In this document: positions 22,471 to 31,011 of the stretch, in pieces | Layout: the number at the start of each line of letters is the position of its first letter | How positions within the stretch are numbered: the stretch's first letter is position 1 | Assembly (NCBI RefSeq): GCF_947507565.1 | Contig: NC_089175.1 | Location: 496,001-560,000 of the forward strand | Origin: Oscarella lobularis | Lineage: Eukaryota; Porifera; Homoscleromorpha; Homosclerophorida; Oscarellidae | Direction: 5' to 3' | DNA length: 64,000 nucleotides | The notes under the pieces: model-generated | Seen by the model: only the letters and a program-made list of their open reading frames with translations | Databases searched by the model: none | Told to the model about the DNA's origin: nothing | Position numbers and translations under genes: made by a program

Positions 22471-22914
22471 TCTTTGAAGGGCAGCAGCGCATATCGCGGC
22501 CCCGAATAACGAGTCCCGGCGCGCTGGTAGATACCGGAGGGTTACCAAATCTTTCGGTAGGTGTTCGGACAGTTGAGTTCCTTAGGATGAATCGAGGCTT
22601 GTGGGGGTCTTCGCCGTTCACTGCCCAACGCAATTAAGTTGCAGAGTCGGTCGGACCTTCTGGTAACCGTTGAACGATCGAGACGTACAGTCTACTCCGA
22701 GTCGTGTTTGGGCACTGAATGGGCAGATCGAGCGCGGAGCGTTTACGGATGGCTAGAATTACCCTGGGTGGTTCGCGTCGTTCGCCGAAGAAGCGTCGTC
22801 GGTGGTCTGTCCCTAACTAATGCGTTTCCCCCGACTTTTCCCCTGCGTGATCACGTGCAACACTTTCACGGTGACGTACAGTAGCAAGACTCGTGCTTGA
22901 ATGTTTTGAAAATT
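22471..22914. promoter_or_regulatory. Divergent ANK-B3 / GGT-fragment promoter
   Basis: Near-identical to 6490-6894, with GATCACGTGCAA at 22849-22860. It faces a broken GGT fragment, so only the ankyrin side can still be served. Confidence 0.4.
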
Positions 22915-23955
22915 GATTTTCCTTATAATCTTATTGAAGGTAGGAAAGGACATTTTCATCAATGTATTCCACAAAAGAATAACTATAATAGTGCATCTGG
23001 CATAATAACAGCCGTATATACGTGTCTCGCTACTGTATAATTTTTTCTGGCAAGAAGGTATGCAAGTCTGTAAACGACAAAAGACTTCCTCACCAATGTT
23101 GCCAAAAATTTTTGTGGAGTCGGGATTCAGTGAAAAGATCATTATTCCCCGAACACCAGGGCGCGCGCGGGCTTCGCCCGCGCGCGCCCTGGTGAGAGGG
23201 GCTCTCAAACGTGATCGGGCAAAATCTCGAAGTGTTTGTCTGTCCGTCGGTAACCCTGACGTCACAATCGCACTTAAACCAATCTCACACACAGGTGCCT
23301 TTATGACATCACATTCATTGTGATGTCATACTCTCCCGTATTTTGAACACAATTGCTAGCGAAAAGGTGACGTCACAGTAGATAACAACCCCGGATCGTA
23401 ATGGAAAGCTTTCAAGCAAACAGGCACACACATACAGGACGACAAACAGGCTACATCACCCACTTCACACCGGAAATAAATAGACTAATAAACTGAAGAG
23501 TGCAGAACGGGCCCATAACACTATGATTCATTGAGAAAACCCAGTAAAGGAGCATGTTGGGTTTGTCGTGCTGCGAGCGAAGCTCGCAGCACGCAAACCC
23601 AACTGCGAGCTGATAATCTAGCTTAGCACGTTTTGATATCTGAATGAAACGCCTGAACTCTGTCTATGAGTATAGGCATATCCACCAGGTGTTTCGAGAG
23701 TAAATTTACATCGAACAGTGAAGATAGCTTTTGCACTGACTCTGACGGTACGATGTTTGCTACCGTAGATCGAACTACTGAGGGTGTTCGGGATCATATG
23801 ATGGCTTACAGCAGGCCATCATTATCTAGTCAGAAAAGGAATTGACGTGATAATATTGGGTAATGAAGAGACGGCAACTACAGTTTACACCGTGGGTCAG
23901 AATTCAAACGGCAGAATAATGACAGCGTGCATGCGATACAAGGCTTTCCGGAGAA
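22915..23955 (+). pseudogene. GGT 3' fragment, copy 2, split by an insertion
   Basis: 22915-23144 and 23830-23955 are colinear with the fragment at 6895-7270 (IFVESGFSEKIII, then NEETATTVYTVGQNS). The two halves are separated by the Helitron-like element at 23145-23829. The host sequence ATCATTA|TCAG at 7137-7147 is the empty site. Confidence 0.85.
23145..23829 (+). mobile_element. Non-autonomous Helitron-like element
   Basis: Comparison with the uninterrupted paralogue at 7131-7150 gives exact borders: the element lies between host A and T, makes no target duplication, begins (T)TCCCC, and ends in CTAG preceded by a hairpin (ATGATGGC, 9-nt loop, GCCATCAT). These are the hallmarks of Helitron termini. 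It contains a GC-rich hairpin near the 5' end (about 23158-23195) and a second one at about 23555-23605. No Rep/helicase open frame is present, so it needs a helper. A related element ends at 61392. Confidence 0.8.
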
Positions 23956-24048
23956 TAGCTGGCAACATGCAGTACTGTAACTCAATTTTTGTATGCATGT
24001 ATCTATATATACAGCGGCACTACTGTATGGTTTTCATGATCAAGCTTT

Positions 24049-24153
24049 ACGCCTAGCAATGGCCGAAGAAAGAGATCAGTCGCTTTGTGCATAGGTAAGC
24101 AGCTTACCTATGCACAAAGCGACTGATCTCTTTCTTCGGCCATTGCTAGGCGT
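24049..24153. repeat. Near-perfect 52-bp palindrome built from an ANK-B exon 1
   Basis: Arms 24049-24100 and 24102-24153 are exact reverse complements with a single spacer base. The arm contains an ANK-B-like first exon (ATGGCCGAAGAAAGAGATC) and its CATAG|GTAAGC donor, as in the relic at 7349-7384. It marks the breakpoint of an inverted duplication upstream of GGT3. Confidence 0.9.
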
Positions 24154-24228
24154 TGATCAGGATCGAGGAGCAGCCGCGGTTAAGCTACAGTACTGTAGTC
24201 TTCATTTTTTTGTTGTTTTGTTTGATGA

Positions 24229-24253
24229 GGGGGGGGGGGGGGGGGGGGGGGGG
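24229..24253. repeat. Poly-G tract, 25 bases
   Basis: Uninterrupted run of 25 G on the plus strand between the palindrome and the Helitron-like remnant. Such runs can fold into G-quadruplexes and are error-prone in sequencing, so the exact length is uncertain. Confidence 0.9.
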
Positions 24254-24304
24254 ATGTGACGGTAGTGCGCTAACCGTAGCTAATAGATCGTCCTCTTCTC
24301 AAAC

Positions 24305-24526
24305 GCAGCTAAGGAGCACGTTGGGTTTGTCGTTGTGCGAGAGCTCGCACGCAAACGCAACTGCGAGCTGATAATGTGTCGCATGATCAAATTAGCTACT
24401 ATTTGTAGGGTTTTGCGAATGATGCACGCCACGGTTAGGCAGAGTACCATAGATAGGGCAGTACTGAGGGTGTTCGGGATCACATGATGGCTCACAAAAG
24501 GCCAACATTATGATCTACTAAGCCTA
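24305..24526 (+). mobile_element. Remnant of a Helitron-like element
   Basis: Matches the 3' half of the element at 23145-23829: AGCACGTTGGGTTTGTCG, ACTGCGAGCTGATAAT, GTTCGGGATCACATGATGGC and a degraded terminal hairpin (ATGATGGC...GCCAACAT) followed by ATGATCTACTAAG. The end is no longer a clean CTAG. No coding capacity. Confidence 0.5.
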
Positions 24527-24536
24527 GCTTAACTAA

Positions 24537-24621
24537 AGTCCGACCGACGTACTATAGTCTCCTTGTGCATAGGTATTAGTAATACATATGCACAAGGAGA
24601 CTATAGTACGTCGGTCGGACT
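24537..24621. repeat. 35-bp inverted repeat upstream of GGT3
   Basis: Arms 24537-24571 and 24587-24621 are exact reverse complements around a 15-base spacer. The inner part (CTCCTTGTGCATA) again resembles the end of an ANK-B exon 1 with its splice donor. It is a second inverted-duplication scar 0.4 kb from the palindrome at 24049. Confidence 0.85.
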
Positions 24622-24788
24622 CACGGCTTGGCAACCGTTGAACGACCGAGACTCGAGTTTGGGCAGAGCGGAGCGCTTACAAATATAGGTCCTCACCAAA
24701 GTAACAGATCTACCACTCCTAGGCCTGGCGGTTCGCTTCGTCGGTGATCCGGAGGTCTCCGGTGGGTGGTCTGTGTGATCTTGCGCGC

Positions 24789-27021
24789 ATGCGCGCTTGG
24801 TTTGTTGTGTTTTGGGGCGTGATCCTAGCCATGGACGCACCGATTGCAATCTGTTCTGCATTTTTTTGGTTGGCATCTTTGGTGCAAGGAATCTATATAG
24901 TGCTATTTGGGCCTCACATTGCGACATTTGGAGACATCGACTCGGCTCAATGGGGATCCTACAATATGTTTTTATCGGCGTTTCTAGCACTTATAACGTT
25001 GATTAAGTATGAGTGCTTGAAGAGCTCGGAGTTTCCTCTTTGCCTCTACATCAGTCTAGTAATGGCATCGTCGTTGATTAGTGCAGTAGCGTATATCATC
25101 AGCTGCATCAACCTCGGTAATATTGACTACTCAATGGTGCAACTTGGATTCGCAGCTGCCTTCGCCTTGTTCCTTACAATTGCGCACATCCCGTTAGCGC
25201 TTCTTGGGAGTCTCCTAACTAGCTTCTGTGGAAAGCGTGGACATAGAACTTTTTATTTTATTTTTTGCCTTTTTGCATTTATGCTCGTAGCAGTTGGCTT
25301 TGGAGGAACCGTTTTTTCCGCGATCAATTTCAATCGTGCCAAACCTTGCCGCCGCTATTCTACAGCTGCTGTTGCTTCCTCTTCTAAGGCGTGTTCAGAA
25401 GTGGGGAAAAACGTTATGAAGGACGGAGGGAACGCTGCTGATGCTGCCGTTGCTGTTTCATTCTGTCTTGGAGTTGTCGAGTTTCAGTCGTCTGGACTTG
25501 GTGGCGGTGGTTTTCTTTTACATTTTCACGAAGATAACCAAACCGTGACCTCTATAGACTTCAGAAGCGTGGCTCCAATATTAGCTCATAGCAACACTCT
25601 TGATAATAAAGGGTTAAATGATTACCCAGAACTATATGTTGCCGTGCCAGGAGAGTTGATAGGATTGCATCAGTTGTGGAAAACCCGTGGAAAGAGCAAG
25701 TGGAAAGATTTGATTGCTCCGTCCATCAATTTGGCACGTGACGGTTTCACTGTAAGCAAAGATTTGGCCAACGCTGCTGCTTCTTTCAATAAATCTAACA
25801 ACGCTTTTTCTCCTCTTCTGAACCTTATCAGACCCAATGGAAATCCGATACAAGAAGGCACTACACTAAAACGACCCAATCTTGCCGCGACGCTAGAAAA
25901 AATATCGCTAGAATCAGATTCTGCGTTTTTTTATTATGAAAACGAAATGATTAACAAAATAATTGAAGATCTTCGGCTGGAAGTCTTCTTAGACAGTTCG
26001 ACTTCGAGGTTTATGTCGTTGATGAAGGGTACGCATCTCCCCGATTATCTAGTCCAGACAGAAGAGTATTTAGCTCGCCTCTTCCGGCAAGTGGAGCCAT
26101 TCAACAGTTACTCTACAATGTTCCAAAAGAGTACCACATGGATGAAAATGACAGAAACAGTGCTCTTGCTTACCATCGCATCATTGAAAGCTTCAAGTTT
26201 GGCTTTGCCGACGAAACGTTTTAGGTGATCCAAAATTTGATCCCAATAGTATTGATCCGACAAAGTCTCTTAAAGTCCTTGGAAAAAAATTTCGGGAGGA
26301 ATACTATGCCAGACAACTGAAAGAAAAAATAGACGACACTAAAACCTTTAGTCCGGAGCACTACACATCTGAACTTCCAATTGCCACTGACTACAGCCAA
26401 GTAGAAAAAGACGATACTGAAACTTCAACAACGCACATTGCCATCATTGATCAACATGGAAATGCTGTTTCACTGACAACATCTGTTGGATTATCATTTG
26501 GAAGTGGACTTTTGTCAGAATCAACAGGCATACTTCTGAATTCAGACATGATAGGATTCAGTTTTAGAGGATCTGAAGAGTTCTTTGATCTTCCTTACAA
26601 TCCAAGCAATCTTATTGTAGGAGGAAAACGACCATTGTCCTCTATGTGTCCCACAATAGTTACGAATTACTCTGGCGGTAAATACAGAGCATCTCTAGTC
26701 GTTGGTGGTGCAGGCGGCTCTCGAATAATAACAGCCGTGTCTCTAGCTATAGTTCGTTACTTCTTGTTCGATGAGGACGTATGCAAGTCTGTGAACGACA
26801 AAAGACTTCATCATCAATTGGTACCAAATAAAGTTTTTGCGGAGCCGGGATTCAGTAAAGAAATGGTGTCAGAACTTGAGAGAATAGGACACGAAATTGA
26901 CGTGAAAAAATTGGGTACCGAAGAGAAGCCAACTGCAGTTCATGCTGTGAGTAGGGATTCTTTTGAGGTGCTAACGGCAGCGTGCGATAAACGACTCTCT
27001 GGAGAACCCGCAGGATGGTAG
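24789..27021 (+). pseudogene. GGT fusion gene, copy 3 (two frameshifts, divergent membrane domain)
   Basis: ATG at 24789 opens MRAWFVVFWGVILAMDAPIA and a membrane domain with about five hydrophobic segments but little identity to GGT1 and GGT2; an ATG at 24831 is an alternative start. From TAAVASSSKACSEVGKNVM (about 25360) the GGT domain is close to the other copies. One-base deletions at about 25976 and about 26212 throw the frame out and back; beyond them TSTTHIAIIDQHG, PLSSMC and LVPNKVFAEPGF are open to 27021. It lacks the conserved E-box found before the other copies; GATCTTGCGCGC stands there instead. Likely a pseudogene; sequencing error is possible at either site. Confidence 0.8.
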
Positions 27022-27149
27022 AGATTTCACTTCTACCCAACGTTGCATTGGCTCTGCTCTGTGTGTGTCTGTGTGCCAGCCTTACTCTTTTTCCGTATCA
27101 CTGCTTGCGCTTTGACGTTTCTGTCTTTCCGTTTCGAGCAAAAGTGTGT

Positions 27150-27698
27150 ACGAGGGGCTAGGGACCGAGACATGTGATTCTGCGCAGTAGACGCACGTGA
27201 CGTAAAACCCCACTTGTCTCGTTTGTGTGTTAGGGTGGAAGCTCGCAAATCGAAGAAAAAATTTCCAAAAATCTAGAAACCTTTTAAAAATTTTCTAGAA
27301 CATTTTAGAGTAACATGTACCTACATACAAAGGTTTCTCAGCATATTACATGAAAAAGAGACTGTTCTTCTTTGTCTATAGCCTCCTTCAAATGCTGAAA
27401 TTCAACCGAAACCTTGTATATGTAGGTAAATAATACCCTAGAATGTGCCAGAAACATTTTCGAGCGCTTTCTGGTTATCGTCGAAACGATAATAGTCGTC
27501 GCTTTGAAACGGCGACGGTAATTGCAAACACGAATCCCTGAAAAAGTAGAAACGGGTTTCTAACAACTATTATTGGGATTTTTTTCATCATATGCGAGCT
27601 TCCACACTTGCTTCTGTACAGAGAACGAGAGACAAGTGGGGTTTACGTCACGTGCGTCTACTGCGCAGAATCACATGTCTCGGTCCCTAGCCCCTCGT
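27150..27698. mobile_element. Non-autonomous Mutator-like element 1
   Basis: Terminal inverted repeats of about 100 bases (ACGAGGGGCTAGGGACC ... GGTCCCTAGCCCCTCGT). The 9-base duplication AAAGTGTGT flanks it at 27141-27149 and, once the second element is subtracted, at 28774-28782. Long terminal repeats and a 9-bp target duplication are typical of Mutator-like elements. No transposase frame inside. Confidence 0.75.
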
Positions 27699-27702
27699 AA
27701 AG

Positions 27703-28768
27703 AGCAGGACTAACTTTCACTGAGCATGCTCGCCGCGAGTGAGGTAACAATAGGCATTAGCCAATGAGAATTCAAAGACGCGTTCTTCGAAATGTTTTGG
27801 GCTCTGATAAGGTCTAGGGAACTAGATCAGATGTAAATGCCGCGTTAGCTTGCAAGAAAAAGCATAAACTTTCATTTGAGCCTGGGGCTCTTTTTTGTTA
27901 CATCGCAGATTAGCAGATAATCGGCCTGAAAGACTGAAACCCGACTGTAGCGGCAGAACAAACCCTTCTAACTTCGCGAATAATCGCTGAAATCTCGCGT
28001 ACGTTTGCAGCGATGTTTACTATGTGCCGCTCAATTGATTTTGGGCAACAAGTCAGAAAAATAGGCCAGGGATTCCATTTTGACGCCTTTTCTTTTTCCG
28101 AACCTGACGCCAAAAGTCCGCTGCCTATGGCCGCGAGTCCCGCTCAGTTATGATCATCCTTGACATACCGTACCGTGGGCGTATAGAGAGTGAGCTCGCT
28201 TTGCTTACTTAGACACAAGATAAGGAATCAAGATTATCACAGTCGTGGGCCCGTGCAGCCCGACTGCGCTTGTGAGCTCCTCCGCTATTCGTCCACTGTA
28301 GGGTACTTCAATACTGATCATAACTAAGCGAGACTCGCTGCAAAAGGCAGCGAACTTTTAGCGTCAGGTGCGAAGAACGAAAACGCGCCAAAATGGAATC
28401 CCTGGCCTATTTTTCTGATTTGTCGCCCGAAATCAAATGAGCGGCAAATAGTAAGCTTCGCTGCAAACGTACGCGAGATTTCAGCGATTATTCGCGAAGT
28501 TAGAAGGGTTTGTTCTGCCGCTACAGTCGGGTTTCAGTCTTTCAGGCCGATTATCTGCTAATCTGCGATGTAACAAAAAAGAGCCCCAGGCTCAAATGAA
28601 AGTTTATGCTTTTTCTTGCAAGCTAACGCGGCATTTACATCTGATCTAGTTCCCTAGACCTTATCAGAGCCCAAAACATTTCGAAGAACGCGTCTTTGAA
28701 TTCTCATTGGCTAATGCCTATTGTTACCTCACTCGCGGCGAGCATGCTCAGTGAAAGTTAGTCCTGCT
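27703..28768. mobile_element. Non-autonomous Mutator-like element 2, nested at the edge of element 1
   Basis: About 450-base inverted arms (AGCAGGACTAACTTTCACTG ... CAGTGAAAGTTAGTCCTGCT) surround a spacer of about 160 bases, so the whole can fold back. A 9-base duplication CTCGTAAAG flanks it at 27694-27702 and 28769-28777. The target overlaps the last bases of element 1 plus its duplication, so element 2 arrived later. No coding frame of note inside. Confidence 0.8.
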
Positions 28769-28873
28769 CTCGTAAAGTGTGTTTGGCGTCCCACGAACTC
28801 ACCGCACCTAACGCACGTTAGCATTCAATTTTCTACGTTTTCGCCAATTCTCTAAGCATTGCATTGCCAAACC

Positions 28874-29814
28874 ATGGCTCAGGTAGGTAACCTCTGCTTC
28901 ATTTGTTTCTGTAATTTTATTTCGATCGCTGTAGAAGAAAGAATCGGACTCGTTTCGTCGAACGTGGGACAAAACTCACTATGAACAACTCGCCAGGGAA
29001 AGATCATCAAAAGAAGAGGAAGAGAAACGTGAAAATTGTCAGCAGCACGCGTTTCTATCTAACGTTAACTACATTCAGGAGTTAAAATTCCTAAAATGAA
29101 GCCAGGAGACAAATCATTGCTGAAGCCGCGAAGTGACGACGTCGCAGTGAGGAATTTTATAGGAGAACGTCCGTTTTTAGCTCTAAGAGATGCCTTAGGG
29201 AGACTTGGAGTCAACAGTCGGAAAGTCGATCATGATTTCCAATGATCCAGTATCGCAAAGTGCGGCTGGGTAATTGGCTAATTGATTAATATTCGGTAAA
29301 ATAAGTTCTTGATTTCAGATTTTACTGTAAAATTTGTGACTGCGTCGTAAAAGATTCTATTAATTATCTCGATCACGTGAACGGTCGAAAGCGTGAGTTT
29401 TATTTGAGATCGAATAATTGGAATTTAGCTAGACGAATTTTCAGATCAGCGAAATTTGGGCATGTCCATGAAAGTTGAGAGATCAACACTGGATCAAGTA
29501 AAGGCTCGATTTGAGGTACACAAGAAACGAGCACAAGCAAAATTTGAAGTCAGAGAATACGGTAACATTCATAAATCGCCAATGACAAAAACCGTGAAAT
29601 TTGGCTGCATTGATTTTAAAAAGACATGGATGCCCAGGTTGCTGCTCAGCGAGAAGAAGAAGAGAAAATTCGCGCGGAAAAAAGAGAAAAACGAAGGCAG
29701 CGAAAGCGCAAAGGAAAAGTCGATGATATCAATGATCAGGGAGGAGACGAGGCGACGTCAGAGATGGCTGCTCTAATGGGTTTTGGAGGATTTGGTACTA
29801 CAAAGAAGACGTGA
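28874..29814 (+). CDS. ZMAT2: ZMAT2 / Snu23-like spliceosomal zinc-finger protein
   Basis: Seven exons (28874-28882, 28935-29028, 29079-29146, 29199-29269, 29319-29392, 29445-29561, 29624-29814) join in frame. Order of motifs matches human ZMAT2: [14 protein letters not shown] at the N-terminus, [13 protein letters not shown], the matrin-type C2H2 finger [13 protein letters not shown]...[32 protein letters not shown], a charged helix, and the conserved end [17 protein letters not shown]. Snu23/ZMAT2 is a nuclear component of the U4/U6.U5 tri-snRNP and B complex that helps choose the 5' splice site. Single copy here, just beyond the transposon cluster. The 9-base first exon is supported by phase and position only. 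Confidence 0.93.
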
Positions 29815-29887
29815 GATTTTATCCCTGTCTTGTTACTCTCTCTCACTAAGATAAAATACAATCTCACTCAATAATGGCACACGCAAA

Positions 29888-29909
29888 TAGAGATAGAGAT
29901 AGAGATAGA
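29888..29909. repeat. Short (AGAGAT)n repeat
   Basis: Three to four hexamer units in the spacer downstream of ZMAT2. Otherwise the 200-base gap to the next gene holds nothing recognisable. Confidence 0.8.
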
Positions 29910-30019
29910 TGTTTTTTGGTAGGACAAGGCTACTCGGGTGAACTGAATAGATCGTAGAACAAGGAACCATATGCACGATCCGCTGGTTGCCGCTATAGCA
30001 GAAAATTAGAGCAAAAAAT

Positions 30020-30792
30020 CTATGGAATAAGTCTAATTACCTGGCTAGGTGGAAAAGGCAGTTCATCGTCGTCTATGTTGACTGTTTCTGGCGTTTTCTT
30101 TTTTCCTGACTTCAAGGGGTCTTCTTCAGAGAGACGAGCCACTTTGGGTGACTCTTTGCCTTCCTGTCGTACTTATCTAATCTACTATAATATCTTCCAA
30201 GGCAGTACTGTAACCTGATTGGGTGTTTTCAATAATAATGGACTTTCCGAATCGGAACTAATGACTATCACGTCGCGAGACGGACCTTGTAACGTCGAGG
30301 AATTGCCTTCGATGAAGCAAGCTAAATTTAGGTCCGCTTCGGATGATTGTTTATTGTTTCGTTGCTGATTCTCACTCCTGCGTTGTTTGCCGGTGGTTTT
30401 CTGAACGAAACTTGCTTGTGGTGCTGTGTTCTCGTCTCCGGAGTAGTCTTGATTGGTGGAATTTAGACTATCACCCGGTTTGACTCTGACAAGTCGTCGA
30501 GCAGATAGCAGAGGTGAATCATCACTGACAAAGTCAAACACACTAGAAGGTCTTTGCTTTCTTTGCTTTCTGACTGAAATAGAATTGTGAGCTATTAATT
30601 CATAAAAGCATTAGAGATTGAGATACCTTTGGTTATGAGAGCAAAATTTTTCTTTTCATCGGCTGATAGTTCTTTCCATTCTGATCTAAGCTGCTTTCTG
30701 AGTTTTCCTTCCACAATCGTAGGATCTCTTGCTTCAAGAAGAGGTCTTTTCTGATTGAAGTACACCTGGAAGCTTGGCCGTTTTCGTTCCAT
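30020..30792 (-). CDS. HMG-box protein with SUMO-interaction-like motif
   Basis: Exons 30792-30627, 30573-30215 and 30163-30020 splice in frame (about 222 residues). Residues of about 1-55 form an HMG box: RPSFQVYFNQKRPLLEARD, then EWKELSADEKKNFALITKG. The middle is polar and probably disordered, with DVIVISSDSESP, a good match to a SUMO-interacting motif (hydrophobic core followed by Ser/Asp/Glu). The end is basic then acidic (GKKKTPETVNIDDDELPFPP). The HMG box suggests a nuclear DNA-binding role; the family cannot be named. A broken copy of this gene is embedded in the GGT island at 10034-10835, so the two loci have exchanged DNA. Confidence 0.7.
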
Positions 30793-31011
30793 CCTAAAAG
30801 ATACTATTAGAGAAAATATGTAACGTGAGAAAGGAGGAAAAGAGGAAGGGAGAGGGCTAGGAAGGGCTAGGAGAAAGAGTTAGAGAAATCACCCAAGTCA
30901 ATTTGCATCACACAAACAGTTCATATCTTCAAACTGAGAAATCGTGCACGTCGAAATAGGACGAAAAGAGGTGATACATAAAAAAGATGCCATTCATTTC
31001 AGCCACAGCAC

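Noticed and set aside
23158-23605. GC-rich hairpins that look like bacterial terminators
   Set aside because: The surrounding DNA is eukaryotic, and both hairpins lie inside the Helitron-like element, whose borders are fixed by the empty site.
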